NCBI RefSeq assembly: GCF_016107305.1 | Contig: NZ_RCVR01000023.1 | Coordinates: 1 to 64,000 of the forward strand | Source of the DNA: Roseomonas sp. KE2513 | GTDB lineage: Bacteria > Pseudomonadota > Alphaproteobacteria > Acetobacterales > Acetobacteraceae | Direction: 5' to 3' | DNA length: 64,000 bases | Shown: piece after piece, positions 7,196-15,167 of the stretch | Numbering within the stretch: the stretch's first letter is position 1 | How the letters are laid out: each line of letters opens with the position of its first letter | Notes under the pieces: generated by a model | The model's input: the letters and a program-made list of their open reading frames with translations, nothing else | Told to the model about the DNA's origin: nothing | The model's database searches: none | Position numbers and translations under genes: made by a program

Positions 7196-9517
7196 ATGAG
7201 CCGTGTGCTCCATGTCCTGAAATATTACCGCCCGGCCTTCACCGGCGAGGGCGTCTTCCTCGAGCGCTCCTCCGCGGTGATGCAGGAGGTGGCGCCGGAC
7301 GTCGGGCATGACCTGCTGGTGACCCATACGCCGCGCCCGGAGGACCCGCACCAGGCCGCGGCCTGCTCCACGCTCGACCGGGTGGTCCACCTCGTCCGCG
7401 GCGAGCCCGGCACGATCCGGCGGGAGGCAGCCCTCGTCTGGTGGTTCCTGCGCAACCTCCGCCGCTACGACACGGTGCATTTCCGTACCCATGCCGACTG
7501 GTACTTCCTCAGCTACGCCATCGCGCGCCTTGCCGGCCGCCGACTCGTCCTCTCGGCCACGCTGGACGACAGCCTGCCAGTCCTCACCGGACAGTACCGC
7601 CCCTCCCTCCGGGCCCTCGCCGCGCGCGGCTTCCGGCTCTTCGACGCCTATGTTTCGATCAGCCCCAAGCTGATGAACGAGACCCTCTCATCGGGCGCCG
7701 ACCCGGCGCGCTGCTTCCTCGTGCCCTGCGGCGTCACGGTGCCCGAGCAACCGCCCGGCATCGGGGTGCGCCTGCGCGAAAGCCTGGGTCTCTCGCCGGA
7801 CGACCTTGTGCTGCTCTTCGTTGGCGGGCTCTGCCGGCGCAAGGACCCGATTTTCCTGATCGAGAACCTGCCCGCGGTGCTGGCGAGCGCGCCGCAGGCG
7901 AGGCTCGTGCTGCTCGGCCCGCCGCTCGAACCCGACTACGTGGAAATGTTGCACGAGAGGGTCCGCGCCCTCGGCCTGGATGGGCGCGTGATCTTCGCGG
8001 GGGAGCAGACCAACCCGCACCCCTATTTCGCCGCCGCTGACATACTCGTCTTCGCCTCCCAGATGGAAGGCTTCGGCACCGTTGTGCCAGAGGCCATGGC
8101 GCATGGCCGCGCGGTGGTGGTGCGCCGCCTACCCGGCGTAAATGACGACTTCGTGCTCGAGGGGGAGACCGGCAGCCTCTTCGACACGGCCGAGGAGTAT
8201 GTGGCGGCGGTCCGCCCGCTCGCGGCGGATCCCGCGCTGCGCGGGCGGATCGGCGCGGCCGGGCGCGCGCTGGTGCGCCGGCGCTTCGGCATGCGCACGG
8301 TGGCGCGGCGTTACCTCGACATCTACGGCGTTGGCGATGCTGCCACGCCCGAGGGCCGCGCGCGGACGATCCCGGCCCGCGCCATCGACCCGGAGGTCCC
8401 GGAGAAGGAGACAGGGCTCGGCGCCACCGGCTCCGTGCTCGACACCCGCTTCCACCTTCCCATCCCCTCACCCCTCGGGGACCAGCCGCGCCTGGTGACG
8501 ATGGTCGACGCGGAGGAGGCCTTCGATTGGTCGCGCCCCTTCTCGCGCGATTCTTCCGATGTCAGCTCCATGGGCGAGCAGTACCGCGCGCACCGCGTCT
8601 TCGAGCGGCACGGCGTCTCGCCGCTCTACCTCGCGGACTATCCTGTCGCGAGCCAGGATGCGGGGCGCGGGCCGCTGCGCGAGTTCCTGCGGGATGGCGC
8701 CTGCGAGGTGGGGGCGCAGATGCACCCCTGGGTGACCCCGCCTTTCGAGGAGCTGGTCTGCGACCATAATTCCTATGCCGGAAACCTGCCGCCCGCGCTG
8801 GAACTGGAGAAGGCCCGGCGGCTGACCGACATCCTGGCCGAGGCCTTCGGGGACAGGCCGCTCATCTATCGCACCGGGCGTTTCGGCGTGGGGCCGCGCA
8901 CGGCGGACGTGCTGCGCCACCTTGGCTATCTCGCGGATACGAGCGTGACGCCGGGATGGCAGCCCGACCGGCGCGGCCGCTGGGGCTACTGGGACGTCTC
9001 GCCGCGCCCTTATTGGTGCGACCGGGATCGGACGCTGATGGAGATTCCCGTCACCGGCGCCCTTGTCGGCCGGCTGGCGCGGCGGCACGGCGCACAACTG
9101 GGACCGCTGGCCTTCAGCCGCGCGGCGGGCCGACTGGGCGTGACCGGGGCACTGGCCCATCTCGGCCTGCTCGAGCGCATCCGCCTGACCCCGGAGGGAA
9201 TGACGCTAGAGGAGGGGAAGCGGCTCGTGCGGGCCCTGCTGGCGGATGGGCACCGCACCTTCGTCCTCACCTACCACTCCCCCTCGCTCGCGCCCGGGAA
9301 CACGCCCTATGTGCGGAGCACGGCAGACCGGGACCGCTTCCTCGACTGGCTGGACGGCTTCTACACCTTCTTCCGCGAAGAGGTTGGCGGCCATCCGGTG
9401 TCCTGGCGCGAGGTTCGCGGCATCCAACCCGCCCGCACTGTTACCGCTACGGCCCATCGCGCGACGGGGGCGCAGAGCGGTGCCGAGCCGGTGCTGGAAC
9501 CGCCCTCCCCCGCATGA
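7196..9517 (+). CDS. Fusion of a GT4 glycosyltransferase and a polysaccharide deacetylase-like domain
   Basis: Protein of 773 residues with two enzyme modules. Residues 1 to about 395 are a GT-B glycosyltransferase family 4 domain: YYRPAFTGEGVFLE near the start, LFVGGLCRRKDP in the middle, and the donor-site segment MEGFGTVVPEAMAHG. A linker of about 40 residues follows. Residues about 430-760 resemble the WalW-type polysaccharide deacetylase domain, with LVTMVDAEEAFDW and GAQMHPW. It would add a sugar and might also remove an N-acetyl group from the product. Start chosen at 7196 because GGAG lies 9 bases upstream. In related loci these activities are usually separate genes. Confidence 0.8.
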   Translation: MSRVLHVLKYYRPAFTGEGVFLERSSAVMQEVAPDVGHDLLVTHTPRPEDPHQAAACSTLDRVVHLVRGEPGTIRREAALVWWFLRNLRRYDTVHFRTHADWYFLSYAIARLAGRRLVLSATLDDSLPVLTGQYRPSLRALAARGFRLFDAYVSISPKLMNETLSSGADPARCFLVPCGVTVPEQPPGIGVRLRESLGLSPDDLVLLFVGGLCRRKDPIFLIENLPAVLASAPQARLVLLGPPLEPDYVEMLHERVRALGLDGRVIFAGEQTNPHPYFAAADILVFASQMEGFGTVVPEAMAHGRAVVVRRLPGVNDDFVLEGETGSLFDTAEEYVAAVRPLAADPALRGRIGAAGRALVRRRFGMRTVARRYLDIYGVGDAATPEGRARTIPARAIDPEVPEKETGLGATGSVLDTRFHLPIPSPLGDQPRLVTMVDAEEAFDWSRPFSRDSSDVSSMGEQYRAHRVFERHGVSPLYLADYPVASQDAGRGPLREFLRDGACEVGAQMHPWVTPPFEELVCDHNSYAGNLPPALELEKARRLTDILAEAFGDRPLIYRTGRFGVGPRTADVLRHLGYLADTSVTPGWQPDRRGRWGYWDVSPRPYWCDRDRTLMEIPVTGALVGRLARRHGAQLGPLAFSRAAGRLGVTGALAHLGLLERIRLTPEGMTLEEGKRLVRALLADGHRTFVLTYHSPSLAPGNTPYVRSTADRDRFLDWLDGFYTFFREEVGGHPVSWREVRGIQPARTVTATAHRATGAQSGAEPVLEPPSPA

Positions 9518-9554
9518 CTGCCGCGACGACGACGCGCGGAAAGACGGCCCCGCT

Positions 9555-10289
9555 ATGACGCTGCAGGCTGTGCTGACGGCCCTCCTGCTGCCGCCGCTGC
9601 TGCTTGTGCTGCTGGGGATGGCCGGTGCTGGCCTTGCCTCCCGCGGGGTCCGGGGCGGGCTGGCGCTCGCGCTGGTCGCGGGCTTCGGGCAGTTCCTCTT
9701 CGCGACGCCCTTCGTGGCGGGAACGCTGCTCGCCTCGCTGGATCCCGCGCCGGAGGTGCCGCGCGCGGTGGCCGCCGCACCCGGGGCCATCGTCGTGCTC
9801 GGCGGCGACGCGGCGCGCAGCGGGACCGGCGGCGATGTCGGGCCGCTGACGCTCGAGCGGCTGCGCGCGGGCGCCGCGTTGCAGCGCCGGACGGGCCTGC
9901 CGCTGCTCGTCACCGGCGGGCCGAACTCGCCGGGGCTGGAGCCGCTCGCTCATTCCATGGCACGGAGCCTGCGGGAGGATTTCGGCATCCGCGCGCGCTG
10001 GATCGAGCCGGCAGCGGGAGACACGCGGGACAATGCCGTGCTGAGCAGCGCTATCCTGCGGCCGGAGGGCATCGGCACCGTATTCCTGGTGACGCATGGC
10101 TGGCATATGGGGCGGGCGGCCGCGGCCTTCCGGCGCGCGGGCCTCGCGACGATTCCCATCCCCGTGCGCATCGACCGCGCGCCAGATGGGCGGCCGACCG
10201 ATTGGGTGCCGCGACCCGACCACCTCGCCGAGAGCTGGTTCGCGATCCGGGAATGGGCGGGGAGGCTTGTCTATGCTCTTCGCGATTGA
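9555..10289 (+). CDS. YdcF family (DUF218) membrane-anchored protein
   Basis: Protein of 244 residues. The first 60 or so residues form two hydrophobic segments (LLLPPLLLVLLGMAG and a second around LALALVAGFGQFLF). The DUF218/YdcF domain follows: GAIVVLGGDAARSG, LPLLVTGG, DTRDNAVLS and THGWHMGRA are all recognisable family blocks. YdcF relatives such as ElyC affect envelope polymer assembly, but no reaction is established. Start at 9555, 38 bases after the fusion gene. Its stop lies inside the following gene, which starts at 10273 within its last codons. Confidence 0.85.
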   Translation: MTLQAVLTALLLPPLLLVLLGMAGAGLASRGVRGGLALALVAGFGQFLFATPFVAGTLLASLDPAPEVPRAVAAAPGAIVVLGGDAARSGTGGDVGPLTLERLRAGAALQRRTGLPLLVTGGPNSPGLEPLAHSMARSLREDFGIRARWIEPAAGDTRDNAVLSSAILRPEGIGTVFLVTHGWHMGRAAAAFRRAGLATIPIPVRIDRAPDGRPTDWVPRPDHLAESWFAIREWAGRLVYALRD

Positions 10290-11436
10290 GGGCGCAGGGA
10301 TGCCGGCGCCTCCCCCGTTCCCGGCCAGCGATGGGCCGCCAAGGCGGTCGGCCGCGCCGGCGCTGCGCGCCCTTGCGCCCGGCGAGGCGATGCCCGCCTG
10401 GTGCGACCGCTACCTGTCCCCCGCCCGGCGGGACGCGCTTGGGGGAAGAGCCTGGTACGACACGACTCTTACCGCCGGTATGCCGGAGAGGGCGGAGCCT
10501 CTGCTTGCCCTCTGCGCCGCCGAAGCGGTGCTGATTCCGCTGATGCGTCTCGGCGGGCGGCTGCAGAGCATGACGACCCCCTACAGCCTCTCCTGGCGGC
10601 CGCTGGTGGCCGGGCTGGCGGATGACGGGACGATGCGAGCGGCGGGATGCGACCTGGGCCGGCTGCTGCGCGGCGGACCGCCAGCCGTGCTGGACTGCCT
10701 CGCGCAGGAGGAGCCGGGGCTGGAGGCCTTCATAGGCGGGTTGCGCGCTGCCGGCCTCGTGCCGCTGCGCTTCGCGCATTTCGGCAACTGGCATGAGGCC
10801 GTGACGCCGGAGGATGGCTGGGACGGCTATCTCTCGGACCGTGCCTCGGCTTTGCAGTCCACCATCCGCCGCAAGACGCCGCGCTGCCTGAAGCGCGCTC
10901 GCTTCGAGTGGATTGTGGATCCAGGCCCGCGGCTGGAGGCGGGGATTGCCGCCTACGAGGCCGTCCGGGCGCGGAGCTGGAAGCCTTTCGAGCCTTCGCC
11001 GGGATTTGACGGCGCCCTCATGCGCGCCATGGCGGCGGAGGGCACGCTGCGGCTGGGCGTGCTACGCCTGCGAGACGGGGACGTGCCCGTCGCGGCTCAG
11101 TACTGGGCCGTCTCCGGCGGCCGGGCGGTGGTGCTGAAGCTCGCGCATGACGAGGCGCAGCGCGACCTTTCGCCGGGCACGGTGCTGACCGCACTGATGA
11201 TGGCCGATATCCTGGACGGGGACGGCACGGTACACGAGGTCGATTTCGGCCGCGGGGACGATCCCTACAAGCGGCTCTGGGCGGGGCAGCGGCGGCAGCG
11301 GCTTGGGCTTCTGGTGGCCGATCCCCGGCACCCGGCGGGAGTTGCGGCCATCGGGCGCCACGCAGCGGGCTTGTTGCGGCGAAGCGCGAGGCATTGGTGG
11401 AAGGCGCGGCCCTGGGGCCGGCGAAACGAGGCATGA
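10273..11436 (+). CDS. Second CelD-type GNAT acyltransferase
   Basis: Protein of 387 residues of the same CelD/FemAB-like family as the gene at 6030-7136, but only distantly similar to it. Recognisable parts are LSDRASALQSTIRRK (the motif in which polymer-acting GNATs place a basic patch), VPVAAQYWAVSGGRAVVLKLAHDE in the acetyl-CoA fold, and DFGRGDDPYKRLW near the C-terminus. The start at 10273 is set by GGAGG with a 7-base spacer and overlaps the YdcF gene. Its stop overlaps the next glycosyltransferase start (ATGA). Inferred role: decoration of the polysaccharide or its precursor. Confidence 0.78.
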   Translation: MLFAIEGAGMPAPPPFPASDGPPRRSAAPALRALAPGEAMPAWCDRYLSPARRDALGGRAWYDTTLTAGMPERAEPLLALCAAEAVLIPLMRLGGRLQSMTTPYSLSWRPLVAGLADDGTMRAAGCDLGRLLRGGPPAVLDCLAQEEPGLEAFIGGLRAAGLVPLRFAHFGNWHEAVTPEDGWDGYLSDRASALQSTIRRKTPRCLKRARFEWIVDPGPRLEAGIAAYEAVRARSWKPFEPSPGFDGALMRAMAAEGTLRLGVLRLRDGDVPVAAQYWAVSGGRAVVLKLAHDEAQRDLSPGTVLTALMMADILDGDGTVHEVDFGRGDDPYKRLWAGQRRQRLGLLVADPRHPAGVAAIGRHAAGLLRRSARHWWKARPWGRRNEA

Positions 11437-12608
11437 GAATTCTGTACAGCCACCGGATCGGCTCCCGGGACGGACAGGGCGTGCACCTGGAGGAGATGGT
11501 CGCGGCCATGCGCGCGGAGGGGCATGAGGTGCGTCTCGTCGGCCCCTCCTTCTACGGCCAGGGCGGCTGGGGCGGAGAGAGCCGCGCGGTCGGCCTCGCG
11601 CGCCGCCTCCTGCCGGGTTGGGCAGCCGAGGGGGCGGAGCTGGCCTACAACCTGCCCGCCTACCGCGCCCTTGCCCGTGCCGCCGCGGAGTTCCGGCCAG
11701 ACGTGATCTACGAGCGGGCAAACCTCTTCTTTCTCGCCGGCGCGATGCTCGCGCGACGGCTGCGCCTGCCCTACCTGCTGGAGGTGAACGCACCGCTGGC
11801 GGACGAGCGCGCGCGGCACGGCAACCTGCGCCTCTCCCGCCTAGCCGCCGCAGCCGAGCGCCACACCTGGCGCGCCGCCGGCCGTGTTCTGCCTGTGACC
11901 GAGGTGCTGGCCGACCGCATCGCGCGGGAAGGGGTGCCGCGGGAGCGTATCACCGTAATTCCCAACGGCATCCAGCTCGCGCACTACCCTGAGCCGGAGC
12001 CGCGTCCGGAGGGTGGGCCGCTCACCCTCGGCTTCGTCGGATTCGTGCGGGAGTGGCACGGGATGGACCGGGTGGTGGCGGCCATGGCCGCCTGGAAGGG
12101 CGAGCAGCAGCTGCGCCTTCGCGTGGTTGGCGACGGCCCCGCGCGGCCGGGACTTGAGGCGCAGGCCGCCTCGCTCGGCATTGCCGACCGCGTCTCCTTC
12201 GACGGGGTGGTGGACCACGAGGTCATCCCCGGCCTCGTCGCGGGCTTCGACATCGCGCTCCAGCCGGCAGCAGTGGCCTATGCGTCGCCGCTGAAGGTCT
12301 TCGAGTACATGGCGGCGGGGCGCGCGATCGTGGCTCCGGACCAGCCGAACCTGCGGGAGGTGCTGGAGCACGAGCGCACCGCGCTGCTCTTCGACCCTGC
12401 GGACGAGGGTGCGATGTGGGGGGCGATCGCCCGTTTGGCCGCCGATCCCGCGCTCCGCGCGCGGCTCGGTACCGCCGCGCGTGCGGAGGTGCTGCGGCGG
12501 GACCTCACCTGGACGGGCAACGCGCGCCGCGTCGTCGCCCTGGCCGAGGACCTGCGCCGGCGCGGCACCGGCACTGCGGGCCGCTTCGCTCCGGCCTCGG
12601 CCGCATGA
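11433..12608 (+). CDS. Glycosyltransferase family 4
   Basis: GT-B fold glycosyltransferase of 391 residues. The N-terminal half starts MRILYSHRIGSRDGQGVHLEEM, typical of GT4 acceptor domains. The donor half contains VIPNGI, GFVGFVREWHG and SPLKVFEYMAAGRAIVAPD, the last with the conserved E of the E-x7-E nucleotide-sugar motif. Both neighbours overlap it by 4 bases, so it belongs to one co-translated block from 9555 to 13759. The sugar and linkage cannot be predicted. Confidence 0.88.
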   Translation: MRILYSHRIGSRDGQGVHLEEMVAAMRAEGHEVRLVGPSFYGQGGWGGESRAVGLARRLLPGWAAEGAELAYNLPAYRALARAAAEFRPDVIYERANLFFLAGAMLARRLRLPYLLEVNAPLADERARHGNLRLSRLAAAAERHTWRAAGRVLPVTEVLADRIAREGVPRERITVIPNGIQLAHYPEPEPRPEGGPLTLGFVGFVREWHGMDRVVAAMAAWKGEQQLRLRVVGDGPARPGLEAQAASLGIADRVSFDGVVDHEVIPGLVAGFDIALQPAAVAYASPLKVFEYMAAGRAIVAPDQPNLREVLEHERTALLFDPADEGAMWGAIARLAADPALRARLGTAARAEVLRRDLTWTGNARRVVALAEDLRRRGTGTAGRFAPASAA

Positions 12609-13759
12609 GCGCTGCCGTGACCCTGCCGCCGGAGACGACGGCGCGCCCAGCGCCCCTGCGACAGCCGTTGCTGCTGCATGTCTTCCCGACCTTCGCCGTG
12701 GGCGGCGCGCAGGTGCGCTTCTGCGCAATCGCCAACCGCTTCGGGCCGCGCTGGCGCCACGCCATCGTCTCGCTGGACGGGCGAGCGGACAGCACGGCGC
12801 GCCTTGCCGCCGACGTGCCGTTGGAGATGGTTCCTTCACCTTCCGCAAAGGGCTCGGGCCTGCGCGGCGTGGCGCGGATCGGCGCCCTGCTGCGGGAGAT
12901 GCGGCCCGACGCGCTGGTGACGAGCAATTGGGGCAGCATGGATTGGGTGATGGCCCGGCTCCTCGCCCCGGGCATCCCGCACATCCACACGGAGGACGGT
13001 TTCGGGCCGGAGGAAAGCGCGGGACAGATTCCTCGCCGGGTCCTCGCGCGTCGGCTGCTGCTGCGGCGGAGCACGGTGGTGCTGCCCTCCGAGACGCTGC
13101 TGCGTTCCGCCACCGGCATCTGGCGCCTGCCGGCACGCCGCCTGCACCACATCCCCAATGGGCTGGATCTGCGGCGCTTCCGTCCGGACGGTCCAGCTAT
13201 TCTGCCACGCGTGCCCGGGGAGGGACCGCTGGTCGGGACGGTGGCGGCGCTGCGGGCGGAGAAGAACATCGCGTTGCTTCTCCGCGCCGCCGCGCTCCTG
13301 CTGCGGGAGGGCGCGCCACTGCGCCTCGCCGTTATTGGCGAAGGCGAGGAACGCCCCGCGCTGGAGGCGCTCGCCCAGGACCTGGGCATCGGCGGCTCGG
13401 TGCTCTTCACGGGCGCGATCCCTGATCCGGCGGCGGCCTATCGGGCGCTCGACGTCTTCGCCCTGTCGTCCACGACGGAGCAGATGCCTTTTTCCATCCT
13501 AGAGGCCATGGCGACGGGTCTGCCGGTCGCCTCGACGGATGTGGGGGACGTGCGGACGATGCTCGCGCCGCCGAACCGGGCACATCTTTCGCCTGCGAGG
13601 GGAACGGAAGCGGAGCTTGCGGCGGCGCTGCGCCCCTTGGTCGGTGACGCGGCGCTCCGGGAGCGGCTGGGCGCGGCCAACCGTGCAAGGGCCGAAGAGT
13701 GCTATGATGAGGAGACGATGTTCCAGGCCTATGCAAGCCTGCTGGACCCGGGCGGGTAG
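12605..13759 (+). CDS. Glycosyltransferase family 4, last gene of the polysaccharide operon
   Basis: GT-B glycosyltransferase of 384 residues. It shows FPTFAVGGAQVRF (the GGA acceptor-side loop), HIPNGLDLRRF, VGTVAALRAEKN and STTEQMPFSILEAMATGLPVAST with the family E-x7-E motif. It resembles PEP-CTERM/exosortase-associated glycosyltransferases in overall pattern, but that assignment needs alignment. The ATG overlaps the previous stop. A strong hairpin follows 50 bases after the stop, which marks the end of the operon. Confidence 0.87.
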   Translation: MSAAVTLPPETTARPAPLRQPLLLHVFPTFAVGGAQVRFCAIANRFGPRWRHAIVSLDGRADSTARLAADVPLEMVPSPSAKGSGLRGVARIGALLREMRPDALVTSNWGSMDWVMARLLAPGIPHIHTEDGFGPEESAGQIPRRVLARRLLLRRSTVVLPSETLLRSATGIWRLPARRLHHIPNGLDLRRFRPDGPAILPRVPGEGPLVGTVAALRAEKNIALLLRAAALLLREGAPLRLAVIGEGEERPALEALAQDLGIGGSVLFTGAIPDPAAAYRALDVFALSSTTEQMPFSILEAMATGLPVASTDVGDVRTMLAPPNRAHLSPARGTEAELAAALRPLVGDAALRERLGAANRARAEECYDEETMFQAYASLLDPGG

Positions 13760-13811
13760 CTTCGCCGGCCGCACCGCACCGGTTCTTCGCGTCACACTAA
13801 CAGAGTTGGCT

Positions 13812-13837
13812 GGCAGGGCGGTCGCGGCCGCCCTGCC
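13812..13837. terminator. Terminator hairpin between convergent genes
   Basis: Perfect 10-bp GC stem: GGCAGGGCGG at 13812-13821 pairs with 13828-13837 around a TCGCGG loop, then TTCT. It lies between the glycosyltransferase stop (13759) and the stop of the oppositely oriented PEP-CTERM gene (13860), so it probably serves both. Confidence 0.6.
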
Positions 13838-13859
13838 TTCTGAGGATCAGCTCAAGCGG

Positions 13860-14672
13860 TCAGGCCGTCGGGCCTGCTCCGCGCCGCCGCCGCACGAGAC
13901 CGAGGCCGAGCATCCCGAGCCCATAGAGGGCGAATGAGGCAGGCTCGGGTACCGGGGTCGGGTCGTTCCCCGGCAGAACGGAACCGAATCCATCGAGATA
14001 TGCGTAACCTACGTGTCCCGTCGGCTCGCAATCTGCCGCCAGGACGGAAAGCGTGAAGGTGTGGCCAAGCAGCGAGGCATCAATGTTGATCTGCTCGATC
14101 TGCCAACTGGCAGTATAGAATAGATCCCCGATGCTGCTGAACCTCGCATCGACACCGCCGCCGGTGGCACCGGCGTCGTAGGTGCGTGTCACCAGGTCGG
14201 TTCCCGTGGTGTCGTCGCGCAAGGTAATCCTGAGCAGGGCGGATTCGGGCGCCGTGTGTCCGCCGTTTTCCAGCACCGCTTTCCACGCGAAGAAGATAGT
14301 CGGGTCGGTGTAGCCGACGACGGTTTGGCTGATGGCCGAGGCATAACCGCCAGAACTGGTGTTCTCCACCCGATAGGCATAGTTCCCGCTGTAGACCGTG
14401 GAGCCGAGTGCGGCCCCGACATTCGGATCCACATAGCTCGAGTTAATCACGGCTGAGCGGACGCCAGTGTCCTGGTTCAGACTCCCACCGGGTAGCACGG
14501 CCGACGGAGTCAGAGAGGGATTGGAGGTGTTCCCACGATAACCGCCGCCGGTAATCCACCCGGAGGTGTTGCCGTCCTCGAACGAGCCGTTAACAAAACC
14601 CGCAGCAAAGGCACTGGGAGCGGAAAGCGCCAGCGCCGTAAGGCCTAAAAGGACGTGTCTCATCTTTACCAT
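13860..14672 (-). CDS. PEP-CTERM sorting domain-containing surface protein
   Basis: Exported protein of 270 residues. It has a signal peptide (MVKMRHVLLGLTALALSAPSAFA), a Gly/Ser/Thr/Asn-rich beta-type body with FVNGSFEDGNTSGW near the start, and a C-terminal tripartite signal: VPEPAS, a hydrophobic helix (ALYGLGMLGLGLV) and RRRR. This tail is the substrate signal of exosortases, which cleave at PEP and attach such proteins to extracellular polymer. No exosortase lies in the window. AGGAGGT with good spacing supports the start at 14672. Base composition is less GC-rich than neighbouring genes. Convergent with the polysaccharide operon. Confidence 0.9.
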   Translation of the reverse strand: MVKMRHVLLGLTALALSAPSAFAAGFVNGSFEDGNTSGWITGGGYRGNTSNPSLTPSAVLPGGSLNQDTGVRSAVINSSYVDPNVGAALGSTVYSGNYAYRVENTSSGGYASAISQTVVGYTDPTIFFAWKAVLENGGHTAPESALLRITLRDDTTGTDLVTRTYDAGATGGGVDARFSSIGDLFYTASWQIEQINIDASLLGHTFTLSVLAADCEPTGHVGYAYLDGFGSVLPGNDPTPVPEPASFALYGLGMLGLGLVRRRRGAGPTA

Positions 14673-15167
14673 ACGCTACCTCCTGATTTTTTTGCATGCA
14701 CCGGACGGCGCACGCCGCGAGAGGTTTGCGAGTGGCATGCCACACAACTGAAGTTTTTCGAAATCAACGCGTAAACCAAAACGAGGTCGATACGTAACGG
14801 TTTCCTGTAAAAGCACGCGACGATAAAATTATTTAGCTATGTTATAATTCCGTAGGTTAGACCGCCGGGTCAAGAAAATGTTCCTTAAACGCCTGCGGTG
14901 TGTCCCGATGTTTCTGTATGTATCAGGGCCATGCACAAGCCAAGCGTGTGCTTCTCATGGAATGAAATCACAGAACACAACCACTACGAGCGTAAAAATG
15001 TCCGACGATCATCCTGTTGGCGCCTATCCGCACCAGCCCGCGGTATTACGCCAGCGCCGGCACCCGGGGGCACTAGCGCCCCGGCCGCGACACGGTAAAC
15101 AGCGGTGCGCACCGGCAGGGCTGTCGATGAGTAGCGCATTCTCTCGGTCCAGGACTGCTGACGCGCC
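14673..15167. other. AT-rich intergenic region between divergent genes
   Basis: About 495 bases without a convincing gene. The part 14761-14880 is only about 41% GC by my count, far below the rest of the window. It includes a plus-strand TATAAT at 14843-14848 without a good -35 box at 17 bases. The region should hold regulatory sites for the PEP-CTERM gene (minus) and the nuclease gene (plus). Open frames across it look like chance. Confidence 0.6.
14727..14742 (-). promoter_or_regulatory. Candidate sigma-54 (-24/-12) promoter of the PEP-CTERM gene
   Basis: On the minus strand the sequence is TGGCATG-CCAC-TCGCA. Compared with the sigma-54 consensus TGGCACG-N4-TTGCA it differs at two positions and keeps the invariant GG and GC exactly 10 bases apart. 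Transcription would start near 14715, leaving a leader of about 43 bases before the ATG at 14672. PEP-CTERM genes in other bacteria are reported to depend on RpoN and the PrsK/PrsR two-component pair, which fits. Confidence 0.6.

Noticed and set aside
6012-7199. Long plus-strand open frame of 395 codons opposite the first acyltransferase gene
   Set aside because: It is a shadow of the minus-strand gene: no family features, composition of an antisense frame in GC-rich DNA, and the opposite strand encodes a recognisable GNAT protein.
14843-14848. Perfect TATAAT as a sigma-70 promoter for the nuclease gene
   Set aside because: No acceptable -35 element 16-18 bases upstream and the leader to the gene would exceed 300 bases; in an AT-rich island it may be chance.
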